Source: Natronorubrum thiooxidans
GTDB taxonomy: Archaea; Halobacteriota; Halobacteria; Halobacteriales; Natrialbaceae
Direction: 5' to 3'
NCBI RefSeq assembly: GCF_900156475.1
Contig: NZ_FTNR01000015.1
Span: 1-64,000 of the forward strand
Length of the DNA stretch: 64,000 bases
In this document: positions 35,060 through 43,761 of the stretch, piece by piece
How positions within the stretch are numbered: the first letter of the stretch is position 1
Layout: the number at the start of each line of letters is the position of its first letter
Program-made: the position numbers and the translations under genes
Notes under the pieces: model-generated
Told to the model about the DNA's origin: nothing
Databases searched by the model: none
The model's input: only the letters and a program-made list of their open reading frames with translations

Positions 35060-35226
35060 ACATTGACGTTCGACGGGGAGGGACATATATGTTATGACGT
35101 GTACCTACTTGTCAATACATATCGTCAGGGATGTAGTACCACCGTTCAGGCCTCTCTCACAAGGGGTGCGGTATGAGTTAGGAACTGTGAAGAACCATTA
35201 TGATCTAATCAAATGAGCGAAAGCTA

Positions 35227-36420
35227 GTGAACTCGTCGAATCCCCTGACGACCACAACTTCAGGATCTCAAATTCTACAAACCACCATACAGCTGACACC
35301 CGTTACGACCGTCCACGAAGCCACCGAGAGCTACCTTCGGTACAAGATCAACGCCGACGGCTCAAAGACGACCATGCGCTCACCACTGTGTGAGTTCGCC
35401 GATCACTGTCGAGACGAACGTGACATCGAGTTCGTCGATGACCTCACACCCCACGATGTCCGAAGTTACAGCGAACACCTCTACGACCGCGTGGTGATCG
35501 ACGAGGATCTGGCGGCCTCGAGCGCCCACAATTACTTCGCCTACGTCCGGGCGTTCCTGTCGTGGTGTGTCCGAGACCAACACCTCGAGTCGAACCCGGC
35601 GAATACGAACACCGCGATGGACCCGCTACCGGAAGACGACGGGAAACGCAAGCGCCAGTACTGGAGTGCCGAGGACCGAACGGCGCTACTCGAGTACGTG
35701 ACCAAGCGCGTCGACATGGCCCTGGAGGGAACGATTCGAACCGACGCCGAGACGGCCTTCCGTGACCGGGCGATTGTCGTGATGCTCGACGGGACGGGGG
35801 CGCGAGGTGCCGAGTTGTTCGCCGACTCGAAAGACGACAAACGCAACGGCCTTCGCTGGAGCGACGTTGACTTCGACGAGCGGTTGATCGAAGTCTACGG
35901 CAAATCGCGTGAGTACGAACAGGCTCCGTTTCCTGCCAGTGTCCACGACGTCCTCGAGCGATGGTATCGAGTCCAAGAGCCGCTGACTGAGGCGTGGCCT
36001 GTCTTCCCGACCGGTCACTACGGGTCGAAAAAGTGTACACTCGAGGCCGAACTTGGTGAGGACTGGGTATCGTCGGCGCTCAAGGATAGGGGCGACGTCG
36101 GTAAGACCGAGGTTCTCGACCGTCTGCATCGCGATCATGAGGTGCCACCGCCGTCGATCTCGAAAGAGGGCGTTCGTCAGTTGATGAAACGGTTCACCGA
36201 CGAGGCTGGGATCGATCCGGATGGGGAGTACGACTATCTGACGCTGCACGGTGCTCGTCGAGCCCTCGGTCGGGATCTGTATACTAGCGGGATGTCGGAA
36301 AAGGCTCAGGAGGCGTTACGACACAACTCGATTGAGACCACCCACGAGGCCTACGCCGACGTGAAAATGAGGGACGTCTCGGATAGCATTGATAATGTCC
36401 GTAATCATAGTAGCCACTGA
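35227..36420 (+). CDS. tyrosine recombinase / phage-type integrase (copy 2)
   Basis: 397 residues. From TTVHEA onward it is almost identical to copy 1 (390-1532), with the same catalytic Arg (TGARGAEL), H-x-x-R (LHGARRALG), His (ALRHNSIETT) and Tyr (EAYADVKM). The first ~27 residues and all upstream DNA differ, so the GTG start at 35227 is less certain than the shared body. Both copies point the same way, 34.8 kb apart, and both encode full-length catalytic domains. The differences are mostly conservative, indicating two functional paralogues rather than an assembly duplicate. Confidence 0.92.
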   Translation: MNSSNPLTTTTSGSQILQTTIQLTPVTTVHEATESYLRYKINADGSKTTMRSPLCEFADHCRDERDIEFVDDLTPHDVRSYSEHLYDRVVIDEDLAASSAHNYFAYVRAFLSWCVRDQHLESNPANTNTAMDPLPEDDGKRKRQYWSAEDRTALLEYVTKRVDMALEGTIRTDAETAFRDRAIVVMLDGTGARGAELFADSKDDKRNGLRWSDVDFDERLIEVYGKSREYEQAPFPASVHDVLERWYRVQEPLTEAWPVFPTGHYGSKKCTLEAELGEDWVSSALKDRGDVGKTEVLDRLHRDHEVPPPSISKEGVRQLMKRFTDEAGIDPDGEYDYLTLHGARRALGRDLYTSGMSEKAQEALRHNSIETTHEAYADVKMRDVSDSIDNVRNHSSH

Positions 36421-36573
36421 ACGTCACCGAACACCTCATCGCACAGCTGTCGTTCAATGGGTGTGTAACTCGTTTCAGTGGTGTTGTGAGTGTTAGTTTA
36501 GGGTAGGTGGTGGCAGAATGGGGATAAATTCAATATGACTGACTAATATAGGTGTAGACAAGGTATTCTGACC

Positions 36574-36864
36574 ATGCCGGAACCTAATAAAATGGATCGA
36601 ACTGAGTTAGAGGACTATGTAAGAGAACTGGAGCGCGAAAACCAACTACTCGGAAAAGCGATTCAGCAAGCTACGAGACATATCGAGAAATCGTCTGAGA
36701 AGGATGCAGAGTTGGGAAAGATCTTGCAGGAATCTATAGAGGACTCTTCTGATGAATTGCCTCAGCTCAGATTAGATAAAGACGAGACAGAAGAAGCATT
36801 AGCGAGTCTTGAAGAGACCGTTGATGAAGCGATCGAACGCATGGATGAAGTCGGGCGCTGGTAG
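36574..36864 (+). CDS. small acidic coiled-coil protein
   Basis: 96 residues, nearly all helical and charged (MDRTELEDYVRELERENQLL, EALASLEETVDEAIERMDE). It is the first gene of an AT-rich group of tiny proteins directly after integrase 2. The next gene starts 13 bases after its stop. No family is recognised; such proteins are common as cargo of haloarchaeal viruses and plasmids. Confidence 0.55.
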   Translation: MPEPNKMDRTELEDYVRELERENQLLGKAIQQATRHIEKSSEKDAELGKILQESIEDSSDELPQLRLDKDETEEALASLEETVDEAIERMDEVGRW

Positions 36865-36877
36865 AAACTACAAACTC

Positions 36878-37039
36878 ATGCAGGATATTGTTGGGGCAAA
36901 CTGCTGCAACGATGCAGTGGATACGGTGGGCTGTGTATGCAGCAACTGCGGGTCAGAAGCAAACTGCATAACAAAAGCCGGTGATGAATTCACCGGAATT
37001 AGTTGCGGGAACTGCGGAGAACAAATGCTGCCTGAGTAA
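36878..37039 (+). CDS. 53-residue zinc-ribbon protein
   Basis: From ATG 36878 it reads MQDIVGANCCNDAVDTVG, CVCSNCGSEANCITKAGDEF and TGISCGNCGEQMLPE. Two knuckles, CSNCG and CGNCGE, about 25 residues apart form a probable zinc ribbon. A frame opens earlier at 36809 but overlaps the preceding gene out of frame, so 36878 is preferred. The role is unknown; nucleic-acid or protein contact is typical for such ribbons. Confidence 0.6.
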   Translation: MQDIVGANCCNDAVDTVGCVCSNCGSEANCITKAGDEFTGISCGNCGEQMLPE

Positions 37040-37166
37040 AAGGAGGCTCAAAGTTGGAAATAAATTCTACAGAACTTAGACTGAAGCGATCTCAAACGAG
37101 GTTTTATTGGTCTCCTTTCACACCTACCAAGTAACACTTTTTAATAAGAACTTCGTATATTATAGC

Positions 37167-37529
37167 ATGTTTGATCCATTTGACCCAATCGATTTTGACT
37201 TTCAAGAGTTCAACCCACTGAAGGACTCACATGATCAGAGACTCCAAAATGAATTCCGCATGGCGTCTGATGAGGATTTGCTATTGGTGAAAGAGCGATT
37301 GAAGATGGATCCGAGTATCAATCGGACTACTCGAAGTACGTTGAAGGACATGATCCGCGATGAAAAGAAGCGGCGACACTCTGTTGATCCAGATCCGGTT
37401 GCAGGCTCTGGCAAAAATAAGAATTATTCAAGTAGCAGTGATGAGGGTGGCAGTTCTTCGAAAGCAGATCAAGAACCGGAATATGTTGAGGGGTATCAAG
37501 AGAGCTATATTTCTGATTATCAAGAATGA
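37167..37529 (+). CDS. hypothetical acidic/serine-rich protein of the AT-rich cassette
   Basis: 120 residues from ATG 37167 (MFDPFDPIDFDFQEFNP); the frame is open from 37107 with a hydrophobic-poor extension. A helical middle (DEDLLLVKERLKMDP, TRSTLKDMIRDEKKRR) precedes a disordered Ser/Glu/Tyr tail (SSSSDEGGSSSKADQEPE). It lacks membrane segments and known motifs. It lies between two zinc-ribbon genes, 17 bases before the next. Confidence 0.5.
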   Translation: MFDPFDPIDFDFQEFNPLKDSHDQRLQNEFRMASDEDLLLVKERLKMDPSINRTTRSTLKDMIRDEKKRRHSVDPDPVAGSGKNKNYSSSSDEGGSSSKADQEPEYVEGYQESYISDYQE

Positions 37530-37546
37530 TTTGAGGTGTATGTGAG

Positions 37547-37708
37547 ATGCCCGTGAAAAAAGTTGCTTGTCCGAGTTGTGGAGAGATTGCGAATGTTACA
37601 GTTAACTCAAAGAAGGATAATATATCGAAAATAACTTCTGGTTTTAGATATAGGCTTCAATCAGCATGCAAACATTGCGATGAGGATATAACTTACAATT
37701 TGAAGTAA
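37547..37708 (+). CDS. second 53-residue zinc-ribbon protein
   Basis: Reads MPVKKVACPSCGEIANVTVN, then FRYRLQSACKHCDEDITY and ends NLK. CPSCGE and CKHCDE are the two knuckles of a zinc ribbon. It follows the serine-rich gene closely (17 bases). Its low GC and lysine/asparagine content differ from the surrounding acidic haloarchaeal proteins, a sign of viral or foreign origin for the cassette. Confidence 0.6.
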   Translation: MPVKKVACPSCGEIANVTVNSKKDNISKITSGFRYRLQSACKHCDEDITYNLK

Positions 37709-38147
37709 CAAATAAGATCCTGTAATCCTATTTATAAGTGTTCTTGAGCCAAAGATAGAGACTTGAATCCTGAGAGCTACTTGTGTACTCGGTACAAGCC
37801 GTAGCTGAACAGAAATAGCGTGAACGGTCATCGGTGCCACAATCAACAATCGTGAACACCGGCGGTGCATATCAAACATCACGCTGATCGCCTCCGCTGA
37901 CGCCACGGATCGTTCTCTGGGAGGTACTCGACGTACTCATCACTGCAAGGATACAGCAACTCAAGGTTCTGTAACTCTCGAATCCGTTCCTCGGCGCGGT
38001 CTTCGGGGAACTCCTCGTTCAGATCTCCGTGGAGTGGCTCGAGCTATTGTTCTAACTGTTCTCTTGAATTTGCTCAAGTCTCACGCCGGATAGCGAGTAG
38101 GGACTGTTATCGATGCATTCAAAACCAAAGTGATAGAATAATAATCT
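37709..38147. other. gap with one remnant, otherwise empty
   Basis: Apart from the reverse-strand fragment at 37879-38060 no gene is supported. The first ~150 bases are AT-rich and could hold a terminator for the zinc-ribbon cassette. The last ~90 hold the likely promoter for the gene at 38148. Confidence 0.4.
37879..38060 (-). pseudogene. 3' fragment of an unknown gene
   Basis: Read on the reverse strand, HGDLNEEFPEDRAEERIREL, QNLELLYPCSDEYVEYLPEN and DPWRQRRRSA end in a TGA at 37879. The frame is closed upstream by a TAG, so only a C-terminal part survives. The acidic composition shows it was a real haloarchaeal protein; its family is not recognised. Confidence 0.45.
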
Positions 38148-38363
38148 ATGGTTAATATCAACTTTGATTTTGATGATGATATGATCGCTGTTGACGACTA
38201 CGATCGCAAGCAACGGCTCGTCGCCGCACAAGACGGCGGTGTTTGGCGCGTTCTCGAGGGGCCGATCGGCGGCCCGAACACGCTCTCACAGCGGACGACT
38301 GTCGGGACTGCGAATCAGGTCCTCGTCGAGACGTTGCAGTGGCTTGCCGAGCCTGGCGAATAG
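38148..38363 (+). CDS. small hypothetical protein
   Basis: 71 residues: an acidic head (NINFDFDDDMIAVDDYDRK) then QRLVAAQDGGVWRVLEGP and TVGTANQVLVETLQWLAEPG. Codon use fits a haloarchaeal gene. No family is recognised. It ends 22 bases before the stop of a convergent broken gene. Confidence 0.45.
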   Translation: MVNINFDFDDDMIAVDDYDRKQRLVAAQDGGVWRVLEGPIGGPNTLSQRTTVGTANQVLVETLQWLAEPGE

Positions 38364-38384
38364 CGAGTACTACGACCTACACTC

Positions 38385-38752
38385 TCACTGAACTCGCTCG
38401 AGTACGTCTTCGGTTCGTTGCTCACCGTCCCCTGGGACAGACTGTAACCGGTCTCGATCGATCTGCCGTAGATCCTCGAGCGAGTCGTACTCGCGGGCGA
38501 TCGTCTTCGAGATTCGGTGCCAACGCCGGGGATGTCTTCGACGACGCTTCGGATTCGTCCGTTCCGATCATCGAGATGGAACTCGAGACGGTTATCGAAC
38601 TCCGTGCTATCGATCTCGCCCGTGGCGCAGGCGGTTTGAGCGGCTTCAACAGGAGATGGGTCGCTCGAGAGTCGGTCGCGGACGTATACGACGCCAGCAG
38701 CAGTGACCAGAGCGACGTAGAACAGTGTCTCGGCGTGCTCGAGCACCGTCAC
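38385..38752 (-). pseudogene. SHOCT-like plus helix-hairpin-helix protein, frameshifted
   Basis: The 5' part reads TLFYVALVTAAGVVYVRDRL (membrane segment), ATGEIDSTEFDNRLEFHLDD (SHOCT-like), then VVEDIPGVGTE. The rest, ISKTIAREYDSLEDLRQIDR then LQSVPGDGEQRTEDVLERVQ, a helix-hairpin-helix, is in the next frame and ends at 38385. A single missing base near 38522 separates them. Repairing it gives a coherent membrane-anchored DNA-binding type protein, so this is a recent break or a sequence error. Confidence 0.6.
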
Positions 38753-39058
38753 GTCCCGCGTTCGTCCCGATCGGTTCGGGCTTTATTTTCGACGTAGGAC
38801 CGACGCGAGTCATACAGCGAATCACGCTCGGCGACGCCGTGCGTGCGCGAATCTGGTACCGTGAGTTCCATGAAATCGTTCTGATGTGTGTCGACTACAA
38901 CATCAAGCGTGCTGTGAGCTAGACAAATCCAACGCTGTATGGCGATCACCACGGCCAAATGAGTGGTTCAAAGCATCGACTGTGTGTTGTGAGATTGAAA
39001 AGAGACGCTACGGTGTATCGACAAGTCAGTAATGTAATATGGCGAGAATACAAATCAG
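38753..39058. other. gap with IS5-type remnant
   Basis: The stretch contains the transposase tail listed at 38824-38922 and nothing else that can be supported. The final ~100 bases are AT-rich and precede the split membrane gene. Confidence 0.4.
38824..38922 (+). pseudogene. C-terminal remnant of an IS5-type transposase
   Basis: The frame TLGDAVRARIWYREFHEI then VLMCVDYNIKRAVS and a stop resembles the ending of haloarchaeal IS5-family transposases (…VRARTWYREFREIVLMxxVYNIxRA). The upstream part is missing and the coding frame upstream belongs to no transposase. Confidence 0.5.
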
Positions 39059-39076
39059 GTGAAAGAACTGCTGGAT

Positions 39077-39774
<698 letters not shown>

Positions 39775-39784
39775 CTAAAGACCA

Positions 39785-40879
39785 ATGGACCCCGATCGCA
39801 TCCTCGAGCGGGACGAGGAGATCGATCAGTATGCGGCCGCGCTCCGTCCGGTTGTCGAAGGATCGATGCCGGACAACATTATGGTCTACGGCAATACCGC
39901 GGTGACGCGGTATATGATCGATATGATGCATGAGGCGTGTGAAAACAGCGGAAATGTACTCTCGACGGTCTTCTTAAACTGCAACGAGATGACCGCGTTC
40001 AAGGTCGTCCGGACGCTTGTCAACGAGTTTCGCGACAAGAATAAAGATGAGTTCCCCGCACGCGGGCTCTCGACGCGGGACGCTCTCGACGCGCTGTACG
40101 AGGAGATCGACAATCGGGAGGGGACGTGTATCTTGGTCCTCGACGAGATTGACCATATCGAAAACATTGACTCACTGCTCTACGACCTGAGTCGGAGCCA
40201 CTCGACAGGGAATCTCGAGCACGCAACGGTCGGGATCATCGGAATCTCAAACGACTATACGTTTCGCGATATTCTTTCGTCGAAGACGAGAGGGACGTTC
40301 GCCGAGGAAGAACTTGACTTCACGCCGTACACTGCCAACGAACTGGAAGCGATCCTTCGCGATCGGGCTGAGATTGCGTTCAACGACGGTGCGATCACGG
40401 AGGCGGCGATCAATCTGTGTGCAGCGATCGCAGCCCAAGACAGCGGTAACGCTCGTCAAGGCCTTGACATCCTCCATGCTGCGGGGAAAGAGGCTGATAA
40501 AAAGAACGACGAGCAGGTGACTGAAGTGCACATCCGAACGGGTAAGCGCAATGTCGAACGCGGGAATATTGAGCGACGAATAAATAGCCTCACCGTTCAG
40601 CAACAACACATTCTCTATACCCTCGCGCTGCTGGAAGCTGACGGCCAGACACCGGCCAGAACAAAGGAAATCTACTCTCTATATACTTCGGTCTGCGAGC
40701 AATCTGGGCTTGCTCCGCTCTCGACGACGCGAAGCGTACGGGAACACCTTGACAAGCTCTCGATGCAAGGGTTCGCCGATCAGATTCTTCGAAACAAAGG
40801 GCGGGACGGCGGGAAGTACCATGTCTACGAGTGTTCGATGCGAGCCGATATCGTCCTTGAGATCGATCTCCGGGAGTGA
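39785..40879 (+). CDS. Orc1/Cdc6-like AAA+ protein lacking the P-loop core
   Basis: 364 residues, shorter than the usual ~400. The AAA+ part begins RILERDEEIDQYAAALRP; Walker B is intact (CILVLDEIDHIE), sensor 1 is VGIIGISNDY, and the C-terminal winged helix (TVQQQHILYTLALLE, then STTRSVREHLDKLSMQG) is complete. At the Walker A site it reads MVYGNTAVTRYM where relatives have YGKTGVGKTAVT, so about five residues including the Lys are missing in frame. The N-terminus is also short. It probably still binds origin-like DNA but cannot hydrolyse ATP normally. A TAACTAAAGAC box ends three bases before the ATG. Confidence 0.85.
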   Translation: MDPDRILERDEEIDQYAAALRPVVEGSMPDNIMVYGNTAVTRYMIDMMHEACENSGNVLSTVFLNCNEMTAFKVVRTLVNEFRDKNKDEFPARGLSTRDALDALYEEIDNREGTCILVLDEIDHIENIDSLLYDLSRSHSTGNLEHATVGIIGISNDYTFRDILSSKTRGTFAEEELDFTPYTANELEAILRDRAEIAFNDGAITEAAINLCAAIAAQDSGNARQGLDILHAAGKEADKKNDEQVTEVHIRTGKRNVERGNIERRINSLTVQQQHILYTLALLEADGQTPARTKEIYSLYTSVCEQSGLAPLSTTRSVREHLDKLSMQGFADQILRNKGRDGGKYHVYECSMRADIVLEIDLRE

Positions 40880-41167
40880 TCACCAGCTGTACCGGAATGG
40901 GCCTGTGAGGTGTCGCGTGTCATCACGAGGTCGAAGCCGAGGTACTCGTCTTGCCTTCTCTGTGAACAGCCACGACCACAGGGCCAGGATTCTCACCCTG
41001 CTCCGCCCATAGGTCTCCTCCTAACGTAATACCACCCGCTTCAGTACTGTAATTCCAAGAGTACGAAGAGAGTCCTACCGCCTGTTTCAAAATAGCCTAT
41101 TTTGGAATAGCCTATTTTGGAATAGCCTATTCGGAAGTGTTATTCTCTGGCGAGATAACGTATCGAT
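40880..41167. other. intergenic with a triple operator-like repeat
   Basis: After the Orc1-like gene ~200 bases hold nothing recognisable. The last part contains the three-fold AATAGCCTATT repeat and the promoter of the ATPase gene at 41168. Confidence 0.5.
41091..41131 (+). promoter_or_regulatory. three tandem AATAGCCTATT boxes, 15-bp period
   Basis: Copies begin at 41091, 41106 and 41121. Each is a palindrome (AATAG, centre C, CTATT) separated by TTGG or similar. The last ends 36 bases before the ATG of the ATPase gene, overlapping the expected TATA/BRE position. A period of 15 bp with palindromic units suggests cooperative binding of a dimeric repressor, perhaps the ATPase protein's own winged helix. 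Confidence 0.65.
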
Positions 41168-42550
41168 ATGGAGCGCTTCGTCAACCGGGAAAAAGAGCTC
41201 TCACGACTCCGAAGGTGTTACGACTCCGACGACGCTGAGATGGTCGTCATCTTTGGCCGACGGCGCCTTGGGAAAACACAACTCGTCCAGCACTCGCTTG
41301 CCGAGCGCGACGACGCTATCGTCTATCAGGCTACAGAAACCACTTCACAGATACAACTTGACGAGTTCGTCGACGTCGCTGCTGACACGTTTCCAGGGAT
41401 TGCGGATATCAAGCAGAACTGGGAAGCACTCTTGGGGTATCTCGGCGACCAAGACGGGATCGTCGTCCTCGACGAATTTCCCTATCTAATCGACGCCGAT
41501 GAGAGCCTTCCCTCCGTCATCCAGCGGTTATGGGACCAGCGATTCCAAAATACATCGGGAACACTCATTCTGGTTGGATCATCGATCAGCATGATGGAAG
41601 AAGCGACGCTTCTTGGCAATAGTCCTCTGTACGGGCGCTTCACCGAGAAACTTGATCTCCGGCCACTCGAGTTCACCGCCGCACAAGAGTTCCTTCCAGA
41701 CGAGTACTCCTCAGAAGAGCGTATTTTCGCGTGGGGGATTTTCGGTGGCGTCCCATACTATCTCGACGGTATCGATCTCAATCAGGACCTCGGGACAGTC
41801 CTCACGAAGGAAGTGCTCTCTCAGAAAGGGTACCTCCACAACGAACCAGAATACGTCCTCCGGACCGAGCTCACAGACCCGAATCGGTATTTTGCGATCC
41901 TCACTGCAATAGCCGCAGGGAAGACGACCTCGAACGAGATTGCCCAAACGGTGGGAATCGACGGGAAACAAATCTCGACGTACACTCAGAAGTTAGAGCG
42001 GTTGCGGCTTATTGAACGGGAAGTTCCCATCACCGAGGAGAAAGCGAAGTCACGTCGCGGACGCTATCGAATCCTGGATCCCCTCTTTCGCTTCTGGTTC
42101 CGCTTCGTCTACGGCAAAGAAGATCGATACGAACGTCTAGGCGAGGACGCCTACGAAGCAGTTATCGAACCAGAACTCCCTGATTTCGTCAGTCAAGAGT
42201 TCGAAACGCTTTGCCGGGACGCCCTCACGAACCTGTATCCAGAGAAGCTGTTCCTCGATATCGGCCGCTGGTGGTACAAGGAACACGAGGTCGACGTTGT
42301 CGGGTTTACCACAGACGGGACAATGGTCGTGGGAGAATGCAAGTTCACTAGTGCGCCGCTTGACTACAGTGCACTCGCCTCACTCGAAGATCATGCATCG
42401 GAAATTCGCTGGACACCGGATACTGGCGAAGTTGACATGGAATACGCGTTGTTCACACGGAGTGGAGCAACACAATCAGTACAGGAAGCCGTGTCCGAGC
42501 GTGACGATCTCCAATTGTTCGACCTAGACGATATTTCTGACTTATCGTGA
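41168..42550 (+). CDS. archaeal AAA ATPase with DUF234-type nuclease-like C-terminus
   Basis: 460 residues. It starts FVNREKELSRLRRCY; Walker A is FGRRRLGKTQLV, Walker B IVVLDEFPYLI, and the ISMMEEATLLGNSPLYGR segment is typical of this archaeal ATPase family. A winged helix follows (TTSNEIAQTVGIDGKQIST). The C-terminus has YKEHEVDVVGFTTDG and VVGECKF, a PD-(D/E)xK-like E...D...ExK arrangement as in DUF234. Such proteins are abundant in archaeal mobile DNA and may act in defence or DNA processing, unproven. Three palindromic repeats lie just upstream. Confidence 0.85.
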   Translation: MERFVNREKELSRLRRCYDSDDAEMVVIFGRRRLGKTQLVQHSLAERDDAIVYQATETTSQIQLDEFVDVAADTFPGIADIKQNWEALLGYLGDQDGIVVLDEFPYLIDADESLPSVIQRLWDQRFQNTSGTLILVGSSISMMEEATLLGNSPLYGRFTEKLDLRPLEFTAAQEFLPDEYSSEERIFAWGIFGGVPYYLDGIDLNQDLGTVLTKEVLSQKGYLHNEPEYVLRTELTDPNRYFAILTAIAAGKTTSNEIAQTVGIDGKQISTYTQKLERLRLIEREVPITEEKAKSRRGRYRILDPLFRFWFRFVYGKEDRYERLGEDAYEAVIEPELPDFVSQEFETLCRDALTNLYPEKLFLDIGRWWYKEHEVDVVGFTTDGTMVVGECKFTSAPLDYSALASLEDHASEIRWTPDTGEVDMEYALFTRSGATQSVQEAVSERDDLQLFDLDDISDLS

Positions 42551-42613
42551 AAGCGGAAATATGTCTGTGAGGCGACTTTGCAACGCGACAAAAAAACCAC
42601 GCCGGTCAGGAGT

Positions 42614-42979
42614 TCAACACAGCCGAGTTCCGTCACCTTCCCAGTAGTGCCAGTCGTTGACCGCTTCTCTTGTATTGGTGTCCGGATTAACTGGCTCCAA
42701 CTGTGACAGTGGAACACCGAATTTCCGGTCCATCCATTCGATTCGGACAAACATCTCGCTCACAACCTCATCGATCATCCCAACCACGCACACAACTTCA
42801 CCCTCTTCGAGTGGTGAAATCACTCGCTCCTCGATACACTGTGCCTGGAACGGGAAGGAGAGCTGCTCTTCGAGATAATAACACCAGCCGATCGCCTGTT
42901 CGTCTGGGGTGTAGGCATCGACGATCACCTCGTTTTGAATGCGTTCGTCCCGCTCATCGTCACGTTGTTCCCGTGTCAT
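42614..42979 (-). CDS. CcbP-like calcium-binding protein
   Basis: 121 residues. Segments NEVIVDAYTPDEQAIGW, YYLEEQLSFPFQAQCI, LEEGEVVCVVGM and MFVRIEWMDRKFGVPLSQL, ending VNDWHYW, match the small calcium-binding family known from cyanobacterial CcbP. It should be cytosolic with acidic surface sites for Ca2+. Its start overlaps the stop of the pRiA4b-like gene (ATGA), so it is the last of three co-translated genes. Confidence 0.72.
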   Translation of the reverse strand: MTREQRDDERDERIQNEVIVDAYTPDEQAIGWCYYLEEQLSFPFQAQCIEERVISPLEEGEVVCVVGMIDEVVSEMFVRIEWMDRKFGVPLSQLEPVNPDTNTREAVNDWHYWEGDGTRLC

Positions 42980-43761
42980 GGCCGTTTCTCCTTGGTGATC
43001 GCGGCTGTGTCGGTAGATGCGATGATGTTGCTTTCGTTGAGACGCTCATTGACCGCTTCGGATTCGTAGACATCCTTGACGATACAGTAGTAGTGAGATG
43101 GCGTACCGAAGTCGTAGGCCATACTAAGCCTGTCGCCCTCCCAGAGCGAAGCACGGTCGGAAACGTCTGCAATCGTCATTTCGCTCGCTCTCGCATACGA
43201 CCGGTCGCCTGCTTGCTCGTACTGATGGTCGGGAAGTATGTTGAGGCTGGAATCCAAGTACTCCTCTTCGAGACCGTACATCCGGAGGTGCAAGTCGTTT
43301 AGTGTGGTGAACCGACATACAAGTTTGTCCAACTCTGCCATCGTCGTCTCCGGTCGAACCATAATATCGTACCATTCGTCTCGAGCACGACCTTTCTGCT
43401 TCCACCGAAGACGATACCCGACGGTTCCGATCCGCTCGGATACGTCTTCGTCAGCTCGCTCTTGTTCTTTCTCGAGTGCGTTGAGTGTGTTCGACCAGCA
43501 GTACGAGCAGATCTCTTCCGGGGCATTACCTTCGATGCCTGCTTTCTCTATCTCATGATACTCCACGAACGTTCGAAACGGGACACGCTGGAATCGGTGG
43601 TGACGGTATCCCCGTTCGCACATTTTTTCTCCAGGAGCACTTGGGCCAAGTGACAGATGAGAGTTCGTCTCCGAACCGGTGGCGTCTATATCGATAATGT
43701 GTCCGACTGTTCCGCCTCCGCTGCCGATCTCGATGAGAAATCGGTCTGTTATCTCGTTCAT
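42976..43761 (-). CDS. pRiA4b ORF-3-like domain protein
   Basis: 261 residues. The first half has CERGYRHHRFQRVPF, a CSYCWSNT Cys pair and helices. The second half resembles the plasmid pRiA4b ORF-3 fold: RLRWKQKGRARDEWYDI, TTMAELDKLVCRFTTLNDLH, LRMYGLEEEYLDSS, then WEGDRLSMAYDFGTPSHYY. This domain is found in mobile-element and plasmid proteins of unknown activity. It overlaps the SWIM gene upstream and the CcbP-like gene downstream by four bases each, so the three form a tightly coupled unit. Confidence 0.65.
   Translation of the reverse strand: MNEITDRFLIEIGSGGGTVGHIIDIDATGSETNSHLSLGPSAPGEKMCERGYRHHRFQRVPFRTFVEYHEIEKAGIEGNAPEEICSYCWSNTLNALEKEQERADEDVSERIGTVGYRLRWKQKGRARDEWYDIMVRPETTMAELDKLVCRFTTLNDLHLRMYGLEEEYLDSSLNILPDHQYEQAGDRSYARASEMTIADVSDRASLWEGDRLSMAYDFGTPSHYYCIVKDVYESEAVNERLNESNIIASTDTAAITKEKRP

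Noticed and set aside
39785-40879. Active replication initiator next to a classical haloarchaeal ORB origin
   Set aside because: No ORB-like TTCCAC...GGAAAC repeats were seen near this gene, and the Walker A core is missing, so an active Orc1-dependent origin here is not supported.
41091-41131. CRISPR-like array
   Set aside because: Only three units with 4-base spacers and palindromic 11-mers; no spacers of 30-40 bases and no cas genes in the window.
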